This document shows, one piece after another, positions 48,531 through 60,925 of a DNA stretch of 64,000 nt (position 1 is its first letter; every line of letters starts with the position of its first letter). Under the pieces are notes generated by a model. It was not told where the DNA came from, made no database searches, and saw only the letters and a program-made list of their open reading frames with translations. The DNA is from Filosporella fistucella (Eukaryota; Ascomycota; Leotiomycetes; Helotiales), in contig JAQJZZ010000005.1 in the NCBI GenBank assembly GCA_030077755.1, positions 1,860,001 through 1,924,000 on the forward strand, read 5' to 3'. The translations under genes and the position numbers were made by a program.

Positions 48531-50202
48531 TTAATCACTATCCTTCACCTTCCCCTCCGCCTTCTCAGGTAACCACCAAATACCCACACTTCCAACAAGC
48601 GTAACTGCAATAAGCGCAACCCACACCAAATACCCCCATAAGAAATTCGTCTTCGCTCTCTCAGCCCCAATCGCATACAAACTCGCAAACGCAGCAGGAG
48701 CAACAGTCCGAATCCCACTCTGCATCGTCAACGCGATCCCATTCAGCGTCCCCAAAGACGTAGGAGAAGGCGAGATATCATTCAATGCTAATTGCACACA
48801 TGCAAACGCCATACTCACCCCACATCCACCTATCTGTAAAGCAGGCGCCGCGATCCAGAATAGTGTCGTCCAGCCACGGCGTAGGAAATAATTACATAAA
48901 GGAGGAGAGAGAAAGAAGATAGGCCATACCGTGTAGCATCCTCGAAGGACACCACCGGTTCCGTATTTACGCTGCAAGATTGGGAAGGCGATTAATATCC
49001 ATGCTGCTTGCGCGACGCCGATACCAGCTAGGAAGGCGGAGATGTGGAGGGGAGAGAAACCGAATCCGCCGAGTTCTGGGGGTTCGAACCACAAGACGGG
49101 ACAGATGGCTGTGTATGCTAGACCTAGGAGCATGGCGTGCACGTAGATGAAAAGGACGAAGGGTACGCCTGGGGAATTTATGATTTCTGTTGTTGAGAGA
49201 GGAGCTGGGGTCGCTGTGCCATCGGCGGATGATTTACGTTTTAGAGTCTGAGGTTGTTAGGATAGTTTTGGAGTAGGGGGATATGGTTTACCTCTTTTAC
49301 AAGTACAGCGCAGGCGATAGCAGCTGCTGCGCCTATGGAACCGGTGACGATTGTTGGGAGTGCGTAGGGAAACTCGGTGAAGAAGAGTATACGCTTGAAT
49401 ATCCCTCCGATCTGTTCTGCTGGGCTCGCAAGAGCACCGCCTATTTTTATCAGTAACTTTCCCTCCATACCTCAAGATCGGTAACATACCTATCACAGGC
49501 CCAAAAGTAATCCCAAGATTCCCTGCAAAGGCAAAGAAACTAAACGCTCTAGCTTGTGTCTTCGCAGTGCTGTTCTCTGACAACATCGTCCTGACAGTGA
49601 CAATCGTACCAGCAAATACTCCAGCAAAACACCGAAAGAGAATCATCTGCCATATCGTTTTACTGAAACCAAACAGTGCGGTCGCGATAGCGACGCCAGC
49701 TAGAGAGATGACTAGGATTGGTTTTCTTCCGATTCTATCTGCTGCTTTGCCCCATGAGATCATCAGCATCATCTGTGTGAGACTGAATAATGATTCCTAT
49801 CTTCTATCAGTACAACTTCCAAAAACATAATATTTGAGCCATGGAGAGGAGCAGAGGACATACAATGACCCCACTATAAAACCCCACTTCTTCATTCTCC
49901 AGATTCCCCGTCTCTTTAATCATCTTATTAATAAACGGAAAGATCCCGAAATAAGCCACGGGCTCTACTAGACGCGCAAAACAGAGGATAAAAACTTGCA
50001 GTTTCGGTAATGGCTTGTCTGCTTCTTCATCTTGTGGTTTGGGAACCTCTTCGCTCTCGTCACGGGGTTTGAATATAGTGGGGTCGATGATCTCGCCTTC
50101 GTTGACTGAGACGGCGAGTTCGTCTGAGATGGATGAGGCGAGGAGAGGTGTATTTTCTGTAGTGGTAGAGCCGTTCTTTCTTGGGGGAGATGAATGGCCC
50201 AT
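48531..50202 (-). CDS. MFS transporter, DHA1-type
   Basis: Four exons (50202-49864, 49796-49490, 49440-49292, 49247-48531) encode 503 residues. A hydrophilic N-terminus of about 70 residues (TTTENTPLLASSIS) precedes the first membrane helix, QVFILCFARLVEPVAYFGIF. Between helices 2 and 3 the major facilitator signature appears as WGKAADRIGRKPILV. The second half (FVLFIYVHAMLLGLAY onwards) holds the remaining helices, and the acidic tail is cytoplasmic. The overall pattern resembles fungal and plant DHA1-like or ZIF-type exporters, probably of small organic molecules, in the plasma or vacuolar membrane. The ENTPLL-type dileucine signal leans towards vacuole, by inference. The substrate cannot be predicted. 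Confidence 0.92.
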
Positions 50203-51487
50203 CTTGAAGTTGATATAACGGAATGGAGATGTGACGCAATTGATGACTCCTCAATAAGGATGGCTAGCCTCACGGATTACCCTATCCAATGGACGAGATT
50301 AGGGAGTAATTCGTATATGTTTCAAATGAATAGTCATATGTTTCACTGCCAATGGTGTACAGTCTCATAAAAGGAAGGAATGTGAGAAAGCTTGACTGCG
50401 GGAATGAACCTTACTCGTAGTTTCAGGCTGCTGGCGCTTACATAATCATCTCGTTTGACACCCGTTGGCCATTCTTTAGCCTTCACCGTATTATGGCAAA
50501 GGATCATCTTGAACTTGTTCATCTCTTTGAGGGATAAGATATCCTGATATCTATGGCCCGTAAAAAATGCGTTATAGGCTTTGTTTTACCTTCAAAGGTT
50601 GATGTTCGGTATACTATTTGTGCGTTCTCCTCGCTGGTCTCAGGAAGTCGGGTTTGATCGAGATAAAGTATTCTTCAGAAGCTTAATGTGCGTCACAAAG
50701 CAGCTGTGAGGTAGCCCCTCATATTGACCACGATACTTCATCTTCCAGACCACTTGTCTTCGTCAAGGGATGTATATCTTCATATCTTACACTCAGAAGA
50801 ATACCATCACGTGATCAACATCTGCTTTTTTCCATCCCTCCTTGGACTTTTGCACATTTCCTTGTTCTCACATTGCAGTCCCAATTAAGTTTAAGCTTCA
50901 TTCATGATTATGACAACATGATCCGACAACCGCTCGGATAAATCCAAGGTGATCCGGATACTGCTGCGCCTCACGAACCCTGAGGGTTCATTGTTGGTTT
51001 TCCCTTGTAATCCACTGATGTACATATACTAGGTTTTCAGCCGTAGGCAGACTTCAGTCTGCCAACGCACAAATGAGAGATACATTTTGGAAGATCTAGA
51101 GTCGATCAAGTATTCAGGTCAAGAATAGGCAGCAATGCATTCACTTGTATGTCAGGTCATGTAAAACATGAGCTTCGTCTCGAAGTCGCGTCAAAGTTGA
51201 CGCCATGGTCTCGCGTCAAACATTCGCGTTAAATGGGTCATAACAAGGACGAAGGGTTCGGATATGATTTTGCTTCGGTTCCGCACTGTTGGGAAATAGT
51301 GTGATTGTTGTACTGCGCCTTCCTTCTGTTGGTTGTTGGTTCGTTTGTATTGGATATCACGTTCAAAGGATCGTAGCACTGCATGTGCGTAATTTTGAAT
51401 TTGATAGAGATAAGGTTCAAGGGACTCACTGATATCCTGCTCTTTCTCTTCGCTCCTTTTCTTCAAGTGCTTTCTTCTCTATTCAAA
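50203..51487. other. divergent intergenic interval
   Basis: About 1.3 kb between the divergent MFS and surface-protein genes, so both promoters lie here. No coding or RNA feature is supported. Confidence 0.4.
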
Positions 51488-52508
51488 ATGTCTCAAACAA
51501 CAGTGGAAGGCGTCACTCATCCCGCAGTGACGAGTGGCGGTATAGTAACTTCGTTCATGCCCCTCTTTACACCGTTCCCTGCTGTACCTGGATGCTCAAC
51601 GGTCTTTAATGAATATTATAACACAACGTATGCCTTCGATCCAGTGTTTGAAAAGACGATAAGGAGGAGTGTAACATGTCTCCCTCAAGAAGTAACACTC
51701 TCCGTCTACCAAAATCCAGATTTAACATCGACGGTACTGGGGCCACTTGCTTGCCCAGTGCATTATACAACCGCAACAACAAGTATTGCCAATTCATTAT
51801 CTACATATGTCTGGTGCTGCCCAAGGTGAGGTCAAAGATTGTATTGTAGAGTTGTGCTAACTTCTGCTTTAAAGCGAATACACATATTTCACCAATACAA
51901 GTCCATACTACTCGGACTGGAGATGCAAATCAGCTTTGACAGTAGGTCAGGTATTAACAGTCACGAACTATACTTCTGGAGTGTATGCTGCATCAACTGT
52001 GACGGTCACAGCACTGCAGAGAAGCGTTCGGGCCTTCGCTATCTCCGGCCTGGTATTCGCTCCAACAACCACATCCTCAACTCTGTCTTCCACCTCAGCA
52101 GCGGCTCAGACCACACCACTAGGAGCAAGTCCCACTTCCCCTGTCGCTCCAACACCTCTCCCTCTCACCCCTTCCTCCCGTCCCCTTTCCACAGGCGCTA
52201 AAATCGGCATCGGCGTCGGCGTTTCCCTTGCAGTAATCGGTCTCCTCTCCGCAATCTTTGCACTCTTCCTCTACCGCCGCGGCAAGAAGCGCTGGTCAAA
52301 AGAAGGTACTCTAGCCGAAACCACAGCTCTGACTCCTGAATTGCCAGTCACAGAGACAATAAGACGGAAACCAGTTAGTGCATGGAGGGAATCAAGTACT
52401 ACGACTGTGGAGAGGGTTATGAGTCCGCCTTTGGGTGGAAACTTGGCGGATACACTGTGGGAGGACTCGTTGAGCGGGGTAGAGGGGAGACATGATGTGA
52501 GTATGTGA
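51488..52508 (+). CDS. single-pass membrane protein, Ser/Thr-rich
   Basis: Two exons, 51488-51825 and 51875-52508, join as WCCPS-EYTYFTN and give 323 residues. The N-terminal 170 residues are rich in Thr, Ser, Tyr and Cys (CSTVFNEYYNTTY, TCLPQEV, LACP, WCCP) and look like a small disulfide-bonded extracellular domain. A Ser/Thr/Pro stalk follows (TSSTLSSTSAAAQTT), then one membrane helix at about 205-230 (IGIGVGVSLAVIGLLSAIFA) with a basic stop-transfer (YRRGKKRW) and a cytoplasmic tail of about 80 residues. This resembles fungal wall-sensor-like proteins. No N-terminal signal peptide is evident, so the start may be wrong or insertion may use the internal helix. A further exon after 52508 (GAT-GTGAGT donor) is possible. 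Confidence 0.7.
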
Positions 52509-53306
52509 TATCCTTTCCTGTCTTCTTAGATGTGGACTTTCTTGCCCTTTTGAAGTCTGTGGGCTGGGGTTTGGATATAATACTGATGAGTGATGTGTAT
52601 ATAGGAGGGGCAAGGGCAACAGGATAGTGTCCATGAGAGTATGTCTAACTTAATTCTCATTCATTCGTGGTTCAGACGTCTGTTGGCTTTAGTATTGTTT
52701 CGACACTACATATATTTTCTCTGGTACTATGAAGCAGATACTGACAGGATCATAGTGAGTGCTACGCTCAAGGTACCTTTCTCCGGTGTAGCAGGCGCAA
52801 CATAATTCTAGGATTTGGAAAGCTCGATGAGTTGTGTGACATGCGGGATCATTTGATAGTATGGGTTTATTGGTTAATAATGTATTCACAGGATAGTGTA
52901 TTTCACGCCAGCTTTCGTCATATACTTCCTCTGTCGATTTCATGTCTCTTAGGGGCATTTCCATCGCCAGTTTCCTCCCATCCGTGAGGTATCAAACATG
53001 TGACGCTTGATTTCCATACCTTCCCGTCCAGCTCCCCTAGATGCCTATTCATACAACTTCAACCTCTTCAACCACTCATATCCGTTACAGGTTCAGCCCT
53101 GCTTTATGCTTCAAGGGACTCACTTCCTCACTACATTAATGCAGGATTGCCATCATTTTCGGTTCCCTCACCATGCACAACAAAACCTCCTTGCAACTAG
53201 AAGGCTTGTTCTATTCATCTCCAACACCAACTATCTAGTCCCTTAACTTAAATCTTACATGCCCGGATTCGATAAGTCGTTCCATTCTCAGACGCCATTC
53301 CACCAT
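52509..53306. other. intergenic interval between convergent genes
   Basis: About 800 bp containing the 3' regions of the surface protein (+) and the Zn2Cys6 regulator (-). A small extra exon of the former could lie at about 52605-52640. Nothing else is seen. Confidence 0.35.
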
Positions 53307-55946
53307 CTAAAAAGTCCCATATCCCCTCAGCGCCTCCTCCAAAACTTCTTCCACCAAATCTCCGCCCCAATTTCCCTCCCCACTCATCCCCTCTTCACTC
53401 ACAAATCCGGCCCCAAAATCAAAATAATCCAAATCCTTTCTTCCTCCCTCTTTCTGTTCCTGCTCTCTTTCAAAGAGAAGTCTGTCAACCGGCGGTTCCA
53501 GTCCACGACTGACACCCATCGAACTCCCATCCCCTTCCTCTAATAACAACAATCTCGGTAACTCATCTTGACCCACAAATCTACCCATACAAAGCGAAAT
53601 ATCGATCGTGAGTGCGATACGTAGATATTGCCTAGGTTTAGAAACGAACGCTTCGAACCAATCGTCCACCTTCTCTGTAGCGATTCGTAGAAGAGCTGTA
53701 CTCGACTTTGTGGGTGCTACAGAGGAAGTAGAATCTGAGTCTACGGTGGATATAGAATTTGTAGGTGAGCTAGGGAACATTTCTTTTGCGGAGGCGATGG
53801 TACGGTTGATAGCTACGATGCAGGCGGATGTTCCGGTATAGCGTTCCTGACACAATGCCATAGCTTCGTTGTAGAGACGTAATTGAGTGCGTTTGGAATC
53901 TGATTTGAAAGTTGATGTTTGTGTGGAGGGAGATTGGAGATCGATGCTGTTTAGAATTATAGGAAGGGCCATGTATGCTACTCTGTTGGATTGTCAATAC
54001 TCATTCTTGATGACGGGATCGAGTCGACTAACGCAGAGACAGGGAGATATTGTGCTATGTCCAGTTGCACAAGTTCTCCAACGATCTTCGATATGCTAGT
54101 AATGGAGGAGTGAAGTTCGCTGCCCAGTTCTTTGTTTCGTAGGCATGATTTTCCCGGCGTGCTAGCTTGAAGAGCAAGCGATTCATATTGACAAAGTGCT
54201 GCTCGTGCAGATCTATCCTCGTAAGCAGAATACCACAGAGCTTGAATGAGGGGAGACAACTTACAAATAGTATATCTGCGTCAACCCATAAAACAGAGGT
54301 ACTGATTTATGATTAGTAAAGTGGCCTAAACTTCCAAACTCTTCCTGCGATTCTCTATTCCAATCATCCAACCCTGCTCTACATCCTTCCAGCAGTCTTG
54401 GCATTTTCATTAATGTATTGTAATCCAAATCATTGATAGGGTAGATTAGGGATAAAACATCTGTAAGGGCGACGGCAAGATCGAGTTGAGATTTGAAAAT
54501 GCGAGCAAGAATTTGTTTGGTTTCACTGTCATATACCTGAGAGTAATCAAACTCGCTCTCCAGATCCTCGAAGGTAAATGGACAATGCTTGAAGTCAAAA
54601 TTCTCGCGTGTTATCTGGATAGGTCTGCGAACACCGAGGGGCAAGATGCGGTCACGAAGTATGCAGCACCTGGAGATCGTTAGAACAGCGATCTAAAACG
54701 TCGTGATTACTTACCACCATAGCCTTTTCCTCTTCTGCCGTTCTTCTATCGAAATATGGGACTTATGGGCATAGAGATGCACTTTCTCAGAGTTTGCATA
54801 CTGTATTGCCACACGGAGCCATGATGTATTGGCAAGCTGAGGAATGTGTGAGTAAGATTCGGGTGTTCCGAGGAATACTTACGGGTTCCCTATCAGAACA
54901 ATAGTAGGTGAGCAATAGAGCTCCTTGCGCTATCCCGAGTGGTTGCGTAGTCGCGTCAAAATCAAACAGAAACTTGGCCCTTCGATACATGCATGTCCGT
55001 GCCTCAATGGCATCCTTGAAACCCATAAGTTTGATTGTATCGAGTGAGACAAACTGTTTTGATGAGTATTATTTCCACCTGGGGATCTGGGATGGAGACT
55101 TACACTACAGCTAACAAAAAGCATAGCCCTGAACAAGAACAAAGGCACTTTCTCAGCATTCCGAACCCCTCTACCATCTGCCAAATACACATCCCAAAAA
55201 TCTCGCTCGTTGAGCATCGGCAACATTGGATGAACGTGTAAGAAGTACTCGCGGACGAATTCGTCGAGAATTGGTCGAGATGGGATATGGAAGCAGCCTT
55301 TGTTTTCCATAAATTTGAAATCTTCCGGCGGAATATGTGATAGCGATTCTGAATCTAAGAAACTGTAATATGAAAAGAGAACATCGACATGCGATACAGC
55401 TGTGGCGCCAGGCACACTAAGCTTTGATGGAGGGTATATCCGACTGGAGGATATGGTTGCGGATTCATCTTGGATTTTCGGTGCTGAGGTCAAAGGTCGG
55501 AATGCTTGGGCTGTGCTTTCTGCATCAATTTGTGACATATAACTCAATGGTTCCTGAGCTGATGTATCCTGACTCGTGCGAGCTCTCCTCCGACTGACAG
55601 CATGATCAGAATAGTCTATCGCGAGCAAGACAAATTGCTTACCCATCTTTGGCAGGTAATGTGCAAGGTTGACCATCCAAACGGCAGTTGGTGCAAACTT
55701 GGCCTCGAGTGAGGACATCACATCGTACCTTCCTAAATAAAAGTCAGTATATAGGACATATATACCAGCTCTTTCCTACCTCTTGTGGCATTCTACACAT
55801 GCTTTTCTTGCTCGCCTCCGAATGATTCTTCCTTCAGTACTCCGATCTTTCGATGGTGGATTTGGTTTTGGTGCTTGAGATTGCGATTCCTCGTGGCCAG
55901 ATTCAGGACTCTCTGGATCATTGAAGAAATCGGATAGCTCCATCAT
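53307..55946 (-). CDS. Zn2Cys6 transcription factor with fungal_trans domain
   Basis: This is a gene of about eight exons. The first two exons join as KACVECHKRKVRCD and the second continues to NCRLDGQPC. The cysteine pattern is C-x2-C-x6-C-x8-C-x2-C-x6-C, a complete Zn2Cys6 DNA-binding cluster near residues 50-80, preceded by an acidic N-terminus and a basic RRRARK. The middle region contains the fungal transcription factor domain: FLHVHPMLPMLNERDFW, LFLFRAMLFVSCS, RRAKFLFDFD and KRKRLWWCCILRDR. The C-terminal 220 residues (54.0-53.3 kb) are acidic and Ser-rich and end YGTF. The protein should bind CGG-type DNA elements as a dimer in the nucleus; its target genes are unknown. The start at 55946 is a double ATG. 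Individual middle-exon boundaries are approximate. Confidence 0.9.
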
Positions 55947-56850
55947 GGTTCGTCTCGATCAAGAACTCTCTAGCGATTTATAGTACAATAGTGAATATAA
56001 TCAAGTTCCACTTGGCGCGGTAGCCATATTCATAGATAAAATTACACCCTGAGGAAAGGCAAGAAGATGAGAAGAAGTCCGGTACAATCGAAAAATAGTA
56101 CAAGGGACGTTGAATTTCAATTTCCCCAGATTCTAGAAGACGGAAAGGGAACCATATCGCCGGAATTAGTTCCTGAGCTATTCCAATAAGGATCTGTTAG
56201 CTTCTGGTGATGGAATATGCGGGGGCGGGGTAGCTTGGCAGGCGATTTTGGTGTGGGGAGACAACCGAGAGTGGTCGGTTACACCGGCTAAAGGAGGATT
56301 TCGGCAAGAAGCTGGGTTCAAGAAGGCTTTATGAGTGTTGAAAATGACAAGAAAATCGGTTGGAAGAGATTATCTCGCAACATGATAAAGAAAGATCAGA
56401 ATTAAAAAGAGGGTGTAAAGAAATGAAGAACAACAAAATGTGTTTGCCACTCTGTTAGATATCATGTTCCAGATCACTGGTTTCTTGTGTGGATAGAGCG
56501 CGAGAGCAGAGTAGTAAGTTGCGAGAAGCGAGTCAGGCACGACAAGGGCGATAATTGCAGCCGGGACGAAGAGATAACCTACACAGAAGCCAGAAGTATT
56601 TCCTAATGCTACAGTATGCTTGGAATTTCTGGATTGGTAGCTGAGGGTGCACCACCGAAAGCAATTGTGAAAAGATTAGCAAGCTGCAAGCATTCGAGTA
56701 TTGACTATTCGTGTCACTTACTCATCAATACCACAGAAACCGTCAAAATTGCGCTCGCAGGAACTTCCGGAAATAATAGAAGCGCATTGAGGAAAATAGC
56801 CCCAGCCATGACAGAAAGAAGTTGATGAGCGAGTAACGTCTACCCTGCGT
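55947..56850. other. upstream region of the Zn2Cys6 gene
   Basis: About 900 bp with no supported gene. It should include the regulator's promoter and leader. Confidence 0.4.
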
Positions 56851-57120
56851 GCCGGAAAAAATAACAGGTACTTTAACTTTAAGTATCTTAAAATCTTTAT
56901 ATACCATAATACCTCCTATAATCTTTTATAAGTCATATTTCATAACTACTGCCGGATATCTAAACCACCTCCTACTAGAAAATTAAGTTTATATTATCGC
57001 CCTCACGACTGATTTGTAAAGAGTCTCTTTGTATAGTATAATATACTTCCTCTACTACAGCTCTACCACTAAGCTCTTACTATCCCCTAATTCTTATAAG
57101 GGGTCATAACCGAGCTTCAC
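56850..57120. mobile_element. AT-rich decayed block, probable transposon remnant
   Basis: Base composition switches abruptly at about 56870 to a TA-dinucleotide-rich sequence (ctttaagtatcttaaaatc, tatagtataatatac) typical of RIP-degraded repeats. It returns to normal near 57110. No coding motif survives, so the element type is unknown. Confidence 0.45.
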
Positions 57121-57493
57121 GGCCTTACTACTAAGCTAGAAACCGTCATGAGCCTTGTGGCTGTTGCGGCGCGCAGATTTAGGTAGGATCGCCACACAGA
57201 TGGATACCTCGGATCGTAGTAACTGACAATTTTTGTTAAAGCCTTAGGCATAAAGATCAACTGTGGCGCCTGGTGCGCCACATCTAGCTTAGTAATGATC
57301 TTGATGCCTGGCGAAGTCCTTTTCCAGGCACAAAATCTTGGTTGCATAGGCGGAGCATATCCTGCACCCCGCTTTCAAGCCAACATCAATCCTATCGTCT
57401 CACGTCTGTCAACGTCTCGCATGCTAGAATCCGTTATCCTTAAGCAAGGCTTTTAATTCTGGCCAAGGTCCTCTCCGACTCCATACGATAAAT
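57121..57493. other. upstream region of the NLR gene
   Basis: About 370 bp of ordinary composition between the decayed AT-rich block and the NLR start codon. A minus-strand frame here (57117-57347) has no recognisable product. Confidence 0.35.
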
Positions 57494-60400
57494 ATGCCCA
57501 ATATTCTGAAATCCCTAGGCGGCCGCTTCCGCAAAGAACGAGCCGAAGCCCCTGTAGCGCAAGAGTCCTCGACCGGCCTCACCCCGGCTGAAGCCTCTGC
57601 AGTTGAAGCTGCTCCTACTGTCGAAGCCGCCCCTACAATTCAGGGATTCCGTCCAGAAGGATTCGTCGTCTATTGTGGGAATGACCCTATAGTTGCCGAG
57701 TAAGTACATAGCCACATCAATCTTGAGTACGTCTAAGATCATAGTGTCGTGTTTGTCCACGGACTGGGCGGCGATCGTGTTAAAACCTGGACTAAGTCGG
57801 AGATCTTTTGGCCCCGCGATTTACTTCCCAAAAGCATCGGTAACCTGCGTATTTTGTCTTTTGGCTACGACTCGGATGTCGCAAAGTTTTTCAAGAGCGC
57901 AGGAACCGATTCGATTCACAACCATGCCGAAAATCTTATACAAGATCTTTGTAACCAACGAGTTTCGGATGAAGAGGTCAGTACTCCCTTCTGGAACACC
58001 AGAAGGTGACCTGTATATACTCATCATTGCTGTGGCATAGACTGCGCGTCCGATCATTTTCGTTGTGCACAGCCTTGGGGGAATCGTTTTGAAGCATGTA
58101 AGCCTTGCCTATTGTAACCAATATTCTTGCATGGTCTGACACGAGCACAAAGGCCCTGGCCATCTCTGAGAGAGAGCAAAATTACAACCCGATCAAATTC
58201 TCGATCTTCTCGTGCACGCGTGGGGTTATTTTTCTGGCGACTCCTCATCGTGGGGCTTCTGCAGCGTCATGGGGCAAGATGGCTGCCGCTATTCTCGGCA
58301 CGATCATCCATACGAACTCTAACGTCCTGAACGATCTTGAGCGCGATTCGACAGTACTGCAGATGCTCTCTCGCCCGTTTGCTCAGTTGGCTGCCAAGCA
58401 GACCTTTGCCGTATTCTCTTTTGCGGAAGGTCGAGAGATGGGACGAACAGTTGTGAGTTCCACATAATCTTCTTGCAGACGTGATTACTGAAGGCTTTGT
58501 GTCAGATTGTCGACCAGGGTTCCGCGTATTTAGGAGACGTGTATGAATCAACGGGAACCATAGATGCCGATCATCAGCAAATTTGCAAGTTCGAAAAACC
58601 AACCGACAAAGGCTACGGGCGTGTGGTTGCAGCCATCAGTCAAGTGATCTCGAAGTTCCGAGAACAAAGTAAGTAGCTCGTCTTCCAACCCCATCCTGCC
58701 GTGAATCGTGTGGAATTCAGCTGATTTTGGTCAGGGGAGGTGCAAAGACGAGGTTCGTGATCCTGACCAAAGCGGTTGACTTAGCTGGATTAAATATGCA
58801 CCCAGTATGTCTCGATACTCTAGATTTTCCCGAATACAGAAGAGTAGTGGTTGCAATACCTGACGCATACAGCGACACTTGTCAATGGATCTTGACAGAC
58901 TCGAGTTGGCTTAAGTGGCTTCAATGTCAGGAGAGTCATCTCCTTTTCGTGCCCGGGCCGGCTGGAAGTGGAAAATCCGTGCTTGCCAAATTTGTTCTGA
59001 AGTGGTTGCAGCTGCATAAAGCCCCTGACTCCAAGATTGCTTATTTCTTTTTTAGTTCTGGCCATGCGACGCAGCCTCTAATGGCGACAACGGAAGGATT
59101 ATGTCAAGCGTTGCTCCACGAACTTCTGCAATCCTCCGAAGACTTCCAGCAATCGGACCTTGCCGCAAAGTACGAGGTGCTCAAGCGTGACCGCCTGACT
59201 GCATGGACTTATGAAGCTCTCTCTAGCATTCTGTTGAAGATGCGTTCCAATCACCCAGAAAAGACTACCTACATCGTGGTCGACGCGCTTGACGAATGCG
59301 CACCTAGCCAGAAGTGGCAAGTCTTGGGCCTGCTGAAAAAGCTCGTCTCAACGCAGCTTAAGAATCGAGCAACTTTCAAGATCTTCCTGACTGGGCAGCC
59401 ATCGTCCACTCTTCAGATTGAGAACCCTGACGGATCTGGAACCACGGCCAAGCCGAACAAGGATGCCCGTTTACGAGACATTAGACATTATCTGCGACTG
59501 GAGTTCGAACGACTGTCCGACACCCATCCGGGACCTGATTATGGTCGTCTTGAAAAGGCCATCCTCGCCAGCTGCAAGGAAGTCTTCCTGTGGGTTGCCA
59601 TCGTGGTTCACAATCTCGAGCAAGAGCTTAGGAATGGATGGACGCCGATGATACTAGAAAGCATTCTTAAAGGTCTGCCCGAAGAGTTGACAGAACTGTA
59701 CACAAAACTGCTTAGGATCTCGAAGGAGCGAAACAAAGGCAACTACGTTGAGACAATGAAGATGCTTGAATGGGTTATACTAGCAAGGCGACCGCTCACA
59801 CTTTCCGAGTTCAATATCCTGTTTGCGTTTCAACATTGTCTAGGCGCCCGGGGCTCTCTCGATGGCATTCGAAGCCTGGAAAACATCCAACAATCCCAAT
59901 TTCCCAATGCTGTGGAGTTAAGAAAGCGGATCGCACATACTTGTGCTGGGCTTCTTGTCGTGATACCTGATCCGACTGATGACTCGAATAGTCATATAGA
60001 GCTTATTCACGATTCAGCAAGAATTTATCTGCAGTCTTCTGAGACGGGACCGTGCCTGGGAGATGCAAACGGAGAATGTCAAATGGCTACACTATGCGCC
60101 CGCTACCTGACAATGGCCGACTTCAGAAGTGGACCCCAAAATCACGGTGACTTGTTGAGACATCTTAGCAACTTTCCACTGCTAGCGTACGCGTCCCGAT
60201 TCTGGCTGGTGCATGCCGATGAGGTATGCACAGGTAGCAACGAAGACACACAAATGACCATGTCGGCCATACAAATGCTTTTCGAGAGCGGTCCGAATTT
60301 GTACGCGTGGTATCAGATCTATGCATTTCTGGACAGAAGCAGAACTCTCGATAGAGGCTCAGCCTATCAAGTCGTCCCTCCAATATGCCTCGCCGCCGAA

Positions 60401-60925
60401 GTGTTGTCTCTACCGGCTCTTCAACAGCTCTTAAGGCGCTCAATTCCATTAGGTACATGTGACCATGACGGACGGACAGCACTGCATACCACCATACTAT
60501 CGTCCTTCCACGAGAGGAAGCCGCAAACTGTGACAAGGGCGATTCAACTACTTCTTGAGCATTGCCCATCGGATGTGAACGTCCAAGACCATTTTCAAAA
60601 TGCACCGTTGCATCTCGCAATTGAATTCAGCAACGAAGCACTTGTGCAGCAGCTTCTGCGAAGCCAGATGATCGACCATGAGATCCGAAACCGTTCTGGA
60701 CTGACTCCGATCCTCCTCGCGGCTGATCTCACTTTACCACGAATTGTACGCATACTCTTGGAGAAGGGTGCTGATTATAAGAAAGTTTCGCCCGAAGGTT
60801 TCGGTATTCGTGGATTATCAGACCGACGGGGTGACACTCACACAGAATCTTTGATGAACGTGTGGGACAGTGGTGGCGACATCTGGCAGATGCGCTTGCC
60901 GGCGCCCGAGGACGATTGGTTCTGA
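57494..60925 (+). CDS. NLR-type STAND protein: SesB-like lipase, NACHT, ankyrin repeats
   Basis: Six exons (57494-57699, 57745-57976, 58041-58097, 58153-58452, 58506-58668, 58785-60925) join in frame to 1032 residues. After a charged 50-residue leader with an EAAPTVEAAPT repeat comes an alpha/beta hydrolase of the SesB type: VFVHGLGGD, nucleophile near S157 in VVHSLGG, FLATPHRG, and a histidine near 288 in DADHQQICKF. The NACHT NTPase has Walker A GPAGSGKS (about 377-384) and Walker B VVDALDEC (about 484-491). The C-terminus carries two to four ankyrin-like repeats (GRTALHTTI, NAPLHLAIEFSN, GLTPILLAADL). Fungal proteins of this architecture are proposed sensors of non-self that trigger incompatibility or cell death. 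All catalytic and nucleotide-binding residues are present, so the gene appears functional. The trigger is unknown. Confidence 0.93.

Noticed and set aside
49075..49100. GGTTCGAACC resembling a tRNA B-box
   Set aside because: It lies inside the MFS coding exon and no A-box or cloverleaf can be drawn around it.
58727..58784. Separate gene start at 58727 for the NACHT part, or a 9-base micro-exon CTGATTTTG
   Set aside because: A single intron from 58669 to 58784 joins FREQ-TGLNMHP in frame and keeps the lipase and NACHT parts in one protein; the extra exon is not needed.
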